DNA of 44,967 nt from contig JAKORH010000107.1 of the NCBI GenBank assembly GCA_029777935.1, positions 1-44,967 of the forward strand, read 5' to 3'. Below, piece by piece: positions 33,765-42,099 of the stretch (positions within the stretch are counted from its first letter, which is position 1; each line of letters begins with the position of its first letter). The stretch comes from Pseudomonadota bacterium (GTDB lineage Bacteria; Pseudomonadota; Gammaproteobacteria; Burkholderiales; Burkholderiaceae). Below the pieces are notes generated by a model. It saw only the letters and a list, made by a program, of their open reading frames with translations. It was not told where the DNA came from and did no database searches. The translations under genes were made by a program, and so were the position numbers.

Positions 33765-35354
33765 ATGTCGTATCAGGTTCTCGCACGCAAGTGGCGCCCG
33801 CGCGATTTCACCTCGCTGGTCGGGCAGGACCACGTGGTGCGCGCGCTCACGCACGCGCTCCAACAGAAGCGGATCCACCACGCGTACCTGTTCACCGGCA
33901 CGCGCGGTGTGGGCAAGACCACGCTGTCGCGCATCCTCGCCAAGGCGCTCAATTGCGTCGGGCCGGACGGCAGCGGCGGCATCACCGCCACGCCCTGCAA
34001 CCGCTGCCCGGTATGCGAGGCGATCGACGCCGGCCGCTTCGTCGACTACATCGAGATGGACGCGGCCAGCAACCGCGGCGTGGACGAGATGACGACGCTG
34101 CTCGAGCGCGCCGTGTACGCGCCGAGCAACGCGCGCTTCAAGGTCTACATGATCGACGAAGTGCACATGCTGACCACGCACGCGTTCAACGCGATGCTCA
34201 AGACACTCGAAGAACCGCCCGAGTACGTCAAGTTCATCCTCGCCACCACCGATCCGCAGAAGCTGCCGGCCACCGTGCTCAGCCGCTGCCTGCAGTTCAA
34301 CCTGAAGCAGATGGCGCCGGCGGCGGTCGCCGCGCTGATGGCCGACATCCTGGCGCAGGAGGGCGTTCCCGCGGAGCCGGCGGCGCTGAAGATGCTGGGC
34401 TTCGCCGCGCGCGGCAGCATGCGCGACGGACTGTCCCTGCTCGACCAGGCGATCGCCTACAGCGCCGGCCACGTGACGCTGGAAGCCGTGCGCAACATGC
34501 TGGGCGCGATCGACACCACGACGCTGGTGCGAGTGCTCGACGCGGTCGCGGTGCGCGACGCCAAGGCCGCACTCGCGGTGGCCGACGAGATGGCTGCGCG
34601 CAGTCTTTCCTTCGCGCAAGCGCTGCGCGATCTGGCAAGCCTGCTGCACTGGATCGCGCTCGCGCAGCAGGTGCCGGAAGCGATCGGCGACGAGGTCGAG
34701 AACGCGGCCGACGTGCTGCGCTTCGCGCGGACGATCGCGCCCGACGAGGTGCAGTTGCTGTACCAGATCGCGCTGCACGGGCGCAACGACCTGCACCTCG
34801 CGCCGGACGAATACGCGGGCTTCACGATGACTTTGCTGCGGATGATCGCCTTTGCGCCGGCCGATGCGGCGGGCGAGCCTCCGGCGCCGGCGCGCGCCGC
34901 TCCGCTGGTCGCCGCCAGGCCGCGCGCGGCGATGCCGGCCTCGGCTGCCGCATCAGCACCCGCCGATGCCGCCGCCGCCTTCGACGGCAACTGGCCGGCG
35001 CTGGTGGCGCGGCTGAAGGTCAGCGGCATGGTGCGCGAACTGGCCACGCGCAGCGAACTCGTCGCCGCCGACGCCGACCACTTCAAGCTGCGCGTGCCGA
35101 TCAGGACGCTCGCCGAAGGCTCGAATCTCGAGCGATTGAAGGCCGCGCTGGCGCAGCACTTCGGCCGCGCGATCCGCGTGACGGTCGACGTCGGTGCGAC
35201 CTCGGGGCCGACCGCTGCGGGCATCGCCGAACGGGCGCGCGCCGAGAAGCAGAAGCGGGCGGAGGAAGCGATCTACGCCGATCCTTTCGTCAAGGAACTG
35301 ATCGAGAACTTCGGCGCCACGGTCGACCCGGCGTCGATCAAGCCGAACGAATGA
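33765..35354 (+). CDS. dnaX: DNA polymerase III subunit gamma/tau
   Basis: Clamp-loader ATPase of the replisome. The 529 residues start [28 protein letters not shown], with Walker A GTRGVGKT (45-52), zinc cysteines (LNC...[11 protein letters not shown]), [41 protein letters not shown] and the sensor region TVLSRCLQF. An alanine/proline-rich linker leads to a short tau-type C-terminal domain. No A-run slippery site like that of E. coli is present, so gamma is probably not made by that frameshift. TAGAAT at 33752-33757 is a possible -10 only seven bases before the ATG. ybaB and recR follow. Confidence 0.96.
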   Translation: MSYQVLARKWRPRDFTSLVGQDHVVRALTHALQQKRIHHAYLFTGTRGVGKTTLSRILAKALNCVGPDGSGGITATPCNRCPVCEAIDAGRFVDYIEMDAASNRGVDEMTTLLERAVYAPSNARFKVYMIDEVHMLTTHAFNAMLKTLEEPPEYVKFILATTDPQKLPATVLSRCLQFNLKQMAPAAVAALMADILAQEGVPAEPAALKMLGFAARGSMRDGLSLLDQAIAYSAGHVTLEAVRNMLGAIDTTTLVRVLDAVAVRDAKAALAVADEMAARSLSFAQALRDLASLLHWIALAQQVPEAIGDEVENAADVLRFARTIAPDEVQLLYQIALHGRNDLHLAPDEYAGFTMTLLRMIAFAPADAAGEPPAPARAAPLVAARPRAAMPASAAASAPADAAAAFDGNWPALVARLKVSGMVRELATRSELVAADADHFKLRVPIRTLAEGSNLERLKAALAQHFGRAIRVTVDVGATSGPTAAGIAERARAEKQKRAEEAIYADPFVKELIENFGATVDPASIKPNE

Positions 35355-35362
35355 CAACGCGA

Positions 35363-35410
35363 CCCTCACCCCAATCCCTCTCCCGGGGGGAGAGGGACCG
35401 AGGGTGAGGG
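35363..35410. repeat. REP-type hairpin between dnaX and ybaB
   Basis: Outer arms CCCTCACCC (35363-35371) and GGGTGAGGG (35402-35410) enclose inner arms TCCCTCTCCC (35375-35384) and GGGAGAGGGA (35388-35397) with a GGG loop. It is the same family as the repeat inside the AddA-like gene. It may limit read-through or stabilise the dnaX message. Confidence 0.92.
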
Positions 35411-35427
35411 AAAGAAAGGACCGAACG

Positions 35428-35754
35428 ATGATGAAGAACCAGCTTGCAGGCCTGATGCAGCAGGCGCAGAAGATGCAGGACAACATGAAGCGCATGCAGG
35501 AGGAGCTGGCCGCGACGGAAGTCGAAGGCCAGTCCGGCGCCGGCATGGTCAGGATCACGATGACCTGCAAGTTCCAGGTGCGGCGGGTGGCGATCGACCC
35601 GAGCCTGGTGGGCGACGATAAGGACATGCTGGAGGACCTGGTCGCCGCGGCGTTCAACGATGCCGTGCGGCGCGCGGAGGAGACGACGCAGCAGAAGATG
35701 TCGGCGATCACCGCCGGCATGCCGATGCCGCCGGGGTTCAAGCTGCCTTTCTGA
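35428..35754 (+). CDS. ybaB: YbaB/EbfC-family nucleoid-associated protein
   Basis: Small DNA-binding dimer usually found between dnaX and recR. The 108 residues begin [34 protein letters not shown], the helical arm, then [25 protein letters not shown] and [39 protein letters not shown], all typical. ATG 35428 is preceded by AAAGGA. It ends four bases before the recR GTG, so the two are probably co-translated. Confidence 0.95.
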   Translation: MMKNQLAGLMQQAQKMQDNMKRMQEELAATEVEGQSGAGMVRITMTCKFQVRRVAIDPSLVGDDKDMLEDLVAAAFNDAVRRAEETTQQKMSAITAGMPMPPGFKLPF

Positions 35755-35758
35755 GCGC

Positions 35759-36361
35759 GTGAAACTCGGCCCGACTCTCGACAAGATGGTCGATGCGCTG
35801 AAGCGCCTGCCTGGCGTCGGCCCGCGCTCGGCGCAGCGGATCACTTTCCATCTGCTGCAGCACGACCGCGAGACGATGGTGAAGCTGGGCGAGGCGCTGC
35901 TCGCCGCTCACGCCAACGTGCGCCATTGCGCCCGCTGCAACACGCTGACCGAGCAGGATCTGTGCGAGCTGTGCGCCAACCCGAAGCGCGACGCCGGACT
36001 GCTGTGCGTGGTGGAGTCGCCGTCGGACCAGCTGATGCTCGAGCAGTCGCTGTCGTACTCGGGACTGTATTTCGTGCTGCTGGGCCGGCTGTCGCCGCTC
36101 GACGGCGTCGGCCCGCGCGAGATCCAGATGGAGCGGCTGTTGGCGCGCACGCGCGACGGGTTGGTGCGCGAGGTGATCGTTGCCACCTCGTTCACGCCTG
36201 AGGGGGATGCGACCGCGCATTACATCGCGGAACTGCTGCGCGCACGCGACCCGCAGTTGAAGGTCACGCGGCTGGCGCGCGGCGTGCCGGCGGGCGCGGA
36301 ACTCGAATACACCGACGTGAACACGCTGGCGCAGGCGATGCTCGATCGCCGCGCCGCGTAG
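35759..36361 (+). CDS. recR: Recombination protein RecR
   Basis: Works with RecF and RecO to load RecA at gaps. The 200 residues show the helix-hairpin-helix region [21 protein letters not shown], the zinc finger [16 protein letters not shown] and the Toprim domain [17 protein letters not shown]...[22 protein letters not shown], and end [23 protein letters not shown]. The start is GTG 35759 ([14 protein letters not shown]), four bases after the ybaB stop. Length is normal. Synteny with dnaX-ybaB confirms it. Confidence 0.96.
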   Translation: MKLGPTLDKMVDALKRLPGVGPRSAQRITFHLLQHDRETMVKLGEALLAAHANVRHCARCNTLTEQDLCELCANPKRDAGLLCVVESPSDQLMLEQSLSYSGLYFVLLGRLSPLDGVGPREIQMERLLARTRDGLVREVIVATSFTPEGDATAHYIAELLRARDPQLKVTRLARGVPAGAELEYTDVNTLAQAMLDRRAA

Positions 36362-36371
36362 CGGACGGCAC

Positions 36372-37574
36372 ATGACCACGGCGCTGGCCGGCATCAAGGT
36401 GCTGGAACTGGGCACGCTGATCGCGGGGCCGTTCGCCGCGCGCATGCTGGCGGAGTTCGGCGCCGAGGTGATCAAGATCGAGGCCACCGAGGGCGGCGAT
36501 CCGATCCGCACCTGGCGCCACCTGCACGAGGGCACGTCGCTGTGGTGGTACGTGCAGGCGCGCAACAAGAAGTCGGTGACGCTGAACCTGAAGGATGCGC
36601 GGGCACGGGAGATCGCGCGCCGGCTCGCGCTCGAGGCCGACATCGTGATCGAGAACTACCGTCCGGGCGTGCTGGAAAAGTGGGGCCTCGGCTACGAGCA
36701 GCTGCGCGCGCTCAATCCGGCGACGATCATGGTGCGTCTGTCGGGCTACGGGCAGACCGGTCCGATGCGAGACCGGCCGGGGTTCGGCGCGATCGGCGAG
36801 GCGATGGGCGGCATCCGCTACATCTCGGGCTTTCCGGACCGGCCGCCGATGCGGATCGGCATCTCGATCGGCGATTCCCTGGCGGCGCTGCACGGCGTGA
36901 TCGGTGCGCTGATCGCGCTTCACCATCGCGACGCGACCGGCGGAAGAGGCAGGGGCGCGGGGCAGATGGTCGACGTAGCGCTGTACGAGGCGGTGTTCAA
37001 CATGATGGAGAGCACCGTACCGGAGTACGACCGCTTCGGCGTGATCCGGAGCCGCACGGGCGGCGCGCTGCCCGGCATCGTGCCGTCGAACACCTACACC
37101 TGCGCCGACGGCGAGGCGATCGTGGTTGCCGGCAACGGCGACGCGATCTTCAAGCGGTTGATGCTCGCGATCGGACGCGAGGATCTGGCCAACGACCCGC
37201 AGCTCGCGCGCAACGACGGCCGCGTGGCGCGCACGGAGGAGATCGACGACGCAATCCAGGCCTGGTGCGCGCGCCACGGCATCGACGAGGCGCTGGCGCG
37301 GCTTTCGGCGGCGGACGTGCCGGTGTCGAAGATCTACAGCGTCGCCGACATGTTCCGCGATGCCCAGTACGCTGCCCGCGGCATGATCGAGCGCCACCCG
37401 CTGCAAGACGGTACGTCGCTCGCGGTGCCGGCCGCCACGCCGAAACTCTCGGCCACGCCGGGGCAGACGCGCTGGCTCGGCGCGCGCCTCGGTGAACATA
37501 CGGATGAGGTGCTGACCGGCCTTGGATATGATCCGGCGCAGATCGCCGCGCTGCGGCGCGACGGCGTGGTCTAG
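36372..37574 (+). CDS. Class III CoA-transferase (CaiB/BaiF family)
   Basis: Moves CoA between carboxylic acids, usually to activate a substrate for breakdown. The 400 residues begin LAGIKVLELGTLIAGPFAARMLAEFGAEVIKIEATEGGDPIR, with NKKSVTLNLKD, ADIVIENYRPGVLEKWGLGY and the catalytic Asp168 in ISIGDSLAALHGVIGAL. It starts 10 bp after recR but belongs functionally with the transporter genes that follow (17-bp gap to the binding protein). Substrate unknown; a carboxylate imported by that transporter is the obvious guess. Confidence 0.9.
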   Translation: MTTALAGIKVLELGTLIAGPFAARMLAEFGAEVIKIEATEGGDPIRTWRHLHEGTSLWWYVQARNKKSVTLNLKDARAREIARRLALEADIVIENYRPGVLEKWGLGYEQLRALNPATIMVRLSGYGQTGPMRDRPGFGAIGEAMGGIRYISGFPDRPPMRIGISIGDSLAALHGVIGALIALHHRDATGGRGRGAGQMVDVALYEAVFNMMESTVPEYDRFGVIRSRTGGALPGIVPSNTYTCADGEAIVVAGNGDAIFKRLMLAIGREDLANDPQLARNDGRVARTEEIDDAIQAWCARHGIDEALARLSAADVPVSKIYSVADMFRDAQYAARGMIERHPLQDGTSLAVPAATPKLSATPGQTRWLGARLGEHTDEVLTGLGYDPAQIAALRRDGVV

Positions 37575-37591
37575 AAAATCAGGAGACATCG

Positions 37592-38635
37592 ATGCAACGG
37601 AAATTGCAGGCAAGGCGGCGGCAGGTACTTCTTGCGGGTGCGGCCGCGATCGCCGCCCCCGCGGTCGTGCGGGCGCAGGCGCCCGAGCGCAAGTCGCTGA
37701 CGATCGCGGTCGGCGGACAGGCCGCTCTGTACTACGTCGGGCTGATGGTGGCCGAGCGGCTGAAGTACTTCGCCGCTGAAGGGCTCGACGTCAACATCGT
37801 CGACTTCGCCGGCGGCGCCAAGGCGCTGCAGGCGGTCGTAGGCGGCAGCGCCGACGTGGTCTCCGGCGCGTTCGAGCACACGGTCGCGATGCTCGCCAAG
37901 GGTCAGCCGATGAAGGCGTTCGTGCTGGCCGGCCGCGCACCGCAGATCACGCTCGGCGTCAGCCGCATCACGATGCCGAACTACAAGACGCCTGCGGACC
38001 TGAAGGGCAAGAAGATCGGCGTCACGGCGCCGGGCTCGTCGACGCAGATCCTCGCCAACTTCGTGCTTGCGAAAGCGGGGCTGAAGCCGACCGACGTGTC
38101 ATACATCGGTGTCGGCGCGACGACGACCGCGGTGGCGGCGCTGCGCGCCGGGCAGATCGACGCGATCTCCAACGTCGATCCGACGATCACGATCCTCGAG
38201 CGCGCCGGGCAGATCACCGTCATCTCCGACACCCGCGACGTGGCGACCGCTGACCGCATATTCGGCGGGCCGATGCCGGCCGCGTGCCTGTACGCGCCGG
38301 CGTCGTTCGTCGCGAAGAACCCCAACACCTGCCAGGCGCTCGCCAACGCGATGGTGCGCGCCGACAAGTGGATCCACCAGGCCGGCGCTTCCGACGTCCT
38401 GAAGGTCGCGCCGGAGAGCTACCTGCTCGGCGACCGCGCCGTGTACGTCGCTGCGTTCCTGAAGGCCAAGGGCGCGACCTCGACCGACGGCCTGTTCCCC
38501 GACAAGGGTCCGGAGACGGCGTTCCGCGCGCTGGCGAGCGTCGACCCGCAACTGGCAGCGATGAAGCTCGACCTGAAGTCCGTCTACACGAACGAGTTCG
38601 CGCGCAAGGCCAACCTGAAGTATCCGAGCGCGTAG
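37592..38635 (+). CDS. ABC transporter substrate-binding protein (NMT1/SsuA-like)
   Basis: Periplasmic receptor for a small organic solute. The 347 residues start with a twin-arginine-like signal (QRKLQARRRQVLLAGAAAIAAPAVVRAQ). The NMT1-type domain follows: GGQAALYYVGLMVAERLKYFAAEGLDVNIVDFAGGAKALQAVVGGSADVV, LKGKKIGVTAPGSSTQILANFVL and LRAGQIDAISNVDPTITIL. Relatives bind sulfonates, nitrate, thiamin precursors or aromatic acids, so the substrate is open. It follows the CoA-transferase and precedes the ATPase by 25 bp. Confidence 0.88.
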   Translation: MQRKLQARRRQVLLAGAAAIAAPAVVRAQAPERKSLTIAVGGQAALYYVGLMVAERLKYFAAEGLDVNIVDFAGGAKALQAVVGGSADVVSGAFEHTVAMLAKGQPMKAFVLAGRAPQITLGVSRITMPNYKTPADLKGKKIGVTAPGSSTQILANFVLAKAGLKPTDVSYIGVGATTTAVAALRAGQIDAISNVDPTITILERAGQITVISDTRDVATADRIFGGPMPAACLYAPASFVAKNPNTCQALANAMVRADKWIHQAGASDVLKVAPESYLLGDRAVYVAAFLKAKGATSTDGLFPDKGPETAFRALASVDPQLAAMKLDLKSVYTNEFARKANLKYPSA

Positions 38636-38660
38636 CGGGCGGGTTCGCGAGCATCGACGG

Positions 38661-39473
38661 ATGACCGCACCCGCGCTGTCGCTGCTCGGCGTCACCTGCA
38701 CCTTCATCGCGCGCGACGCGCCCGGGAGCCGCTACACGGCCGTCAGCGACGTGACGCTCGCGGTCGGGCCGGGCGAGTTCGTCAGCGTCGTCGGGCCGAC
38801 CGGCTGCGGCAAGAGCACGCTGCTGAACGTCGCTGCCGGGCTGCTCGAGCCGAGCAGCGGTCGGGTGGAAGTCTTCGGCGCGCCGCTTTCGGGCATCAAC
38901 GCGCGCGCCGGCTACATGTTCCAGAGCGAGGCGTTGATGCCATGGCGCACCGCGCTGGCCAACGTCGCCGCGGGACTGGATTTTCGCGGCGTGCGGGCGG
39001 CCGACGCGCGCGCGCAGGCCGATGCGTGGCTGAAGCGCGTGGGACTCGGCGGCTTCGGCGACCGGTATCCGCACCAACTGTCGGGCGGCATGCGCAAACG
39101 CACGTCGCTGGCGCAGACGCTGGTGCTCGACCCCGACATCATTCTGATGGACGAGCCGTTCTCCGCCCTCGACATCCAGACGCGCCAGCTGATGGAAAAC
39201 GAGGTGCTCGACCTGTGGGCGGCAAAGAAGAAGGCGGTGCTGTTCATCACGCATGACCTCGACGAGGCGATCGCGATGAGCGACCGCGTGGTCGTGCTGT
39301 CGGCCGGGCCCGCGTCGCATCCGATCGGCGAATTCGCGATCGATCTGCCGCGCCCGCGCGACGTGGCCGAGGTGCGCGTGGCGCCGCGCTTCATCGAACT
39401 GCACCAGGCGATCTGGGGCGTGCTGCGCGAAGAAGTACTGAAGGGATACGAACAGCAGAAGAGGGCGGCATGA
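38661..39473 (+). CDS. ABC transporter ATP-binding protein (SsuB/TauB-like)
   Basis: ATPase of the same importer. The 270 residues have Walker A GPTGCGKST (45-53), Q-loop YMFQSEALMPWRTALANV, signature LSGGMRKRTSLAQTL and Walker B IILMDEPFSALDIQTRQLM, then the H-loop VLFITHDLDEAIAMSDRVVVLS. Its stop overlaps the ATG of the hydrolase gene by four bases. Length and motifs are normal. Confidence 0.92.
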   Translation: MTAPALSLLGVTCTFIARDAPGSRYTAVSDVTLAVGPGEFVSVVGPTGCGKSTLLNVAAGLLEPSSGRVEVFGAPLSGINARAGYMFQSEALMPWRTALANVAAGLDFRGVRAADARAQADAWLKRVGLGGFGDRYPHQLSGGMRKRTSLAQTLVLDPDIILMDEPFSALDIQTRQLMENEVLDLWAAKKKAVLFITHDLDEAIAMSDRVVVLSAGPASHPIGEFAIDLPRPRDVAEVRVAPRFIELHQAIWGVLREEVLKGYEQQKRAA

Positions 39474-40015
39474 CGACACGTGCGCTGGTCATCATCGATA
39501 TCCAGAACGACTACTTCCCCGGCGGTCGGATGCCGCTGGCAGAACCGCTGGCAGCGGCCGAGCGGGCCGCGCGCTTGCTGCAATGCCAGCGGGAGCGCGG
39601 CCTGCCGGTGTTCCATGTTCAGCATGTGTCGACGCGCGCCGGCGCGACGTTCTTTCTGCCCGACACCGAAGGGGTGCAGATTCACCCGGCGGTCGCGCCG
39701 CGTCCCGGCGAGGCGCTGATCGTCAAGCATTTCCCGAATGCATTCCGCGCAACGACGTTGGCCGAGCAACTGCGTGCAGCGGGAATCGAGGACCTGCTGT
39801 TCGCCGGCATGATGACGCACATGTGCATCGATACCTCGGTGCGCGCGGCGGCCGATCTCGGCTTTCGGTGCAGCGTGGCGGCGGATGCCTGCGCGACGCG
39901 CGATCTGCAGTGGAGCGACCAGCGCGTGCCGGCGGCGCAGGTGCACGCGGCGTTCCTGGCGGCACTGAACGGCGCGTTTGCGCGCGTCGCGGGCGCGGAC
40001 GACTTCGTCGCCTGA
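39470..40015 (+). CDS. Isochorismatase-like cysteine hydrolase
   Basis: Hydrolase of the nicotinamidase/isochorismatase superfamily. The 181 residues hold the catalytic triad Asp10 (VIIDIQNDYFPGG), Lys86 (VKHFPNAF) and Cys119 (MMTHMCIDTSVRAAADLGF). Members cleave amides, carbamoyl groups or vinyl ethers; the exact reaction cannot be read here. It is placed inside the transporter operon, overlapping the ATPase gene by four bases and 13 bases from the permease gene, so it probably acts on the imported compound or its CoA-pathway product. Confidence 0.9.
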   Translation: MTTRALVIIDIQNDYFPGGRMPLAEPLAAAERAARLLQCQRERGLPVFHVQHVSTRAGATFFLPDTEGVQIHPAVAPRPGEALIVKHFPNAFRATTLAEQLRAAGIEDLLFAGMMTHMCIDTSVRAAADLGFRCSVAADACATRDLQWSDQRVPAAQVHAAFLAALNGAFARVAGADDFVA

Positions 40016-40028
40016 GCCGCGCGCGAAG

Positions 40029-40856
40029 ATGTGGTCCAGCATCAGGCCGAACCCCCGCAACCTGCGAGTCTGGCAGTTCGCCGTCGCCACGGCGCTGTTC
40101 GGGTTCTGGCATCTGATGACGAAGCCGGGGCTGATCCCGCCGTTCGTGTTCGACAGTGATCAGCAGGCGGCATTCTTCTTCGGCGAGCCGCTGAAGATCT
40201 TCGCGCGGATCTGGGACTGGTTCTTCGTGCAGGCCGACATCTACGGCCACCTGTGGGTCACGCTGCTGGAAACCGTGCTCGCGTTCGCGATCGGCACCAG
40301 CGCTGGCCTGGCGATGGGCATGTGGCTCGCGCTGTCGCCGATGGCGGCGGCGATCCTCGATCCGTACATCAAGGCCGCGAACTCGATGCCGCGCGTGATC
40401 CTGGCGCCGATCTTCGCGGTGTGGTTCGGGCTGGGAGTGGCGAGCAAGGTCGCGCTCGGTTTCACGCTGGTGTTCTTCATCGTGTTCTTCAACGTTTACC
40501 AAGGCGTGCGCGAGGTCAGCCCCACGGTGCTCGCCAACGCGCGCATGCTCGGCGCCTCGCCGCGGCAACTGCTGCGACACGTGTACCTGCCGAGCGCGAT
40601 GAGCTGGGTGTTCTCGTCCCTGCACACTTCGGTGGGGCTCGCATTCGTCGGCGCGGTGGTCGGCGAGTATCTCGGCTCGGCGCGCGGTGTCGGCTACCTG
40701 ATCCTGCAGGCCGAGGGCACGTTCGACATCAACACCGTGATGGCGGGCATCCTGGTGCTGACCGCGTTTGCGCTCGTGCTCGACTGGGCGGTGGGCGTCG
40801 GCGAACGGCGGCTGATGAAGTGGCAGCCGAAGACCGGCGAAACCGAGAAGCTCTGA
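40029..40856 (+). CDS. ABC transporter permease (SsuC/TauC-like)
   Basis: Inner-membrane permease of the same importer. The 275 residues have about six membrane helices and the docking loop VLANARMLGASPRQLLRHVYLPSAMSWVFSSL, with GLAFVGAVVGEYLGSARGVGYLILQAEGTFDINTVMAGILVL at the end, typical of this family. ATG 40029 (MWSSIRPNPRNLRVWQFA) is chosen because the longer frame overlaps the hydrolase gene. It is last in the five-gene operon. Confidence 0.9.
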   Translation: MWSSIRPNPRNLRVWQFAVATALFGFWHLMTKPGLIPPFVFDSDQQAAFFFGEPLKIFARIWDWFFVQADIYGHLWVTLLETVLAFAIGTSAGLAMGMWLALSPMAAAILDPYIKAANSMPRVILAPIFAVWFGLGVASKVALGFTLVFFIVFFNVYQGVREVSPTVLANARMLGASPRQLLRHVYLPSAMSWVFSSLHTSVGLAFVGAVVGEYLGSARGVGYLILQAEGTFDINTVMAGILVLTAFALVLDWAVGVGERRLMKWQPKTGETEKL

Positions 40857-40866
40857 CGAGGCGTCC

Positions 40867-42090
40867 GTGCTCCCGCCGTCGAACGCCGAGGCGCCGACGC
40901 CGTTCTGGCGCCGCATGCCGCAGTTCTTTCGTTTTCCGGCGTATCGCGCGCCGCTCGTGCGCAACGTCGCGGTGTCTGCGGCTCTCGGGCTGGCGCTCGC
41001 GCTGCAGTCGCCGTGGATCGCGTCGCTCGCGGCGAGCGTGGCGTCGATCTATCTCGCGTACTACGGCTTCCTGGTGATCGAGCGCGTCGCGCAGGGTTAC
41101 CTGCACCCGGACGATTTTCCGACCGGGCGTCTGATTCATCCGTGGCGGCCGCTGAAGCTGGCGGCGATCATGCTGGCGGCATTCTTCGCGATCGGCGTGG
41201 TCGCGACGCTCAGCGGCGATGGCGTACTGACGATGGCGGCGGACGTCGCGGTCGCGCTGCTGCTGCCGGCGTGCATCATGACGCTTGCGGTGACGGACAG
41301 CCTGCGGCAGGCGATCAACCCGCGCCGCGTGTTCGATCTGGCGCGCCGGATCGGTGCACCTTACCTGGTGCTCTTTCTGTTCCTGCTGCTGCTGATGGGC
41401 GGCTCGCAGCAGGCATTCGAGCTGGTGGCGCCGGCGCTGGGCGAATCGGCGTGGCTGCTGGCCCTGGCGAGCTCCTTCGTCGGCAACTACTTCTTCTTCA
41501 TCATGTGCGCGCTGATGGGCTACGTGCTGTACCAGTACAGCGGCGCCCTCGGCCTGAACGTCACCGGGCCGGGTGAGGCGCGCGGCGATGTCGTCGACGG
41601 GCAGTGGCACGACAGCGCGCTGGCGCGGCTGATCGCCGCCGGTGACGTGGGTGCCGCAACCGATCTCGTCGAGCACGTGCTCGACCAGCGGCCCGACGAC
41701 CTGGCCCTGCACGATCGACTGCATCGCCTGCTCGCGCTCGGCGCCGATCGCGCGCGGCGGACCGCGCACCTGGAGCGCTATCTCGAGCTGCTGCTGCCGC
41801 AGCAGGCCGGGCAGGCGCTCGCACTGGCCCGCGACGAGGTCGCGGCCGATCCGCAGTGGACTCCGGTCGATGGCGATGTCGCGGTCCGGCTGGCGCGAGC
41901 CGCCCTCGATGCCCGGCAGTTCGACCTCGTGCTCGCGCTGACGCGCGACTTCGCGGCGCGCCATCCTGGTGACGATGCGGTGCCGATGGTCGCGTTGATG
42001 CGCGCGCAGGCGTTCGCCGACAGCGGCCGGGCCGGCGCGGCGGAACAGGCACTGCGCGGTGCGTCCGAGAGCGCCGTGCGTCCCGATTGA
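40867..42090 (+). CDS. Membrane protein with helical-repeat C-terminal domain, function unknown
   Basis: A 407-residue protein. Residues about 30-225 hold roughly six membrane helices (NVAVSAALGLALALQ, LAAIMLAAFFAIGVVATL, VAVALLLPACIMTLAV, YLVLFLFLLLLMGG, YFFFIMCALMGYVLYQY). Residues 230-400 are soluble and built of short paired helices like TPR units (LIAAGDVGAATDLVEHVLDQRPDDLALHDRLHRLLAL; LARAALDARQFDLVLALTRDFAARHPGDDAVPMV). I do not recognise a named family with certainty. GTG 40867 is the start, 10 bp after the permease gene. It ends nine bases from the convergent rhomboid gene, whose product has a similar repeat tail. Confidence 0.75.
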   Translation: MLPPSNAEAPTPFWRRMPQFFRFPAYRAPLVRNVAVSAALGLALALQSPWIASLAASVASIYLAYYGFLVIERVAQGYLHPDDFPTGRLIHPWRPLKLAAIMLAAFFAIGVVATLSGDGVLTMAADVAVALLLPACIMTLAVTDSLRQAINPRRVFDLARRIGAPYLVLFLFLLLLMGGSQQAFELVAPALGESAWLLALASSFVGNYFFFIMCALMGYVLYQYSGALGLNVTGPGEARGDVVDGQWHDSALARLIAAGDVGAATDLVEHVLDQRPDDLALHDRLHRLLALGADRARRTAHLERYLELLLPQQAGQALALARDEVAADPQWTPVDGDVAVRLARAALDARQFDLVLALTRDFAARHPGDDAVPMVALMRAQAFADSGRAGAAEQALRGASESAVRPD

Positions 42091-42099
42091 ATCCGCCCG

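Noticed and set aside
32097..34796. 899-residue minus-strand frame that would extend the transporter fusion through dnaX
   Set aside because: The part beyond 33641 is antisense to dnaX; the signal helix at MDSYAGVAVRL marks the real start region.
33765..35354. A programmed frameshift making DnaX gamma
   Set aside because: No A-run slippery heptamer exists in the latter half of the gene, so the E. coli-type mechanism is not supported.
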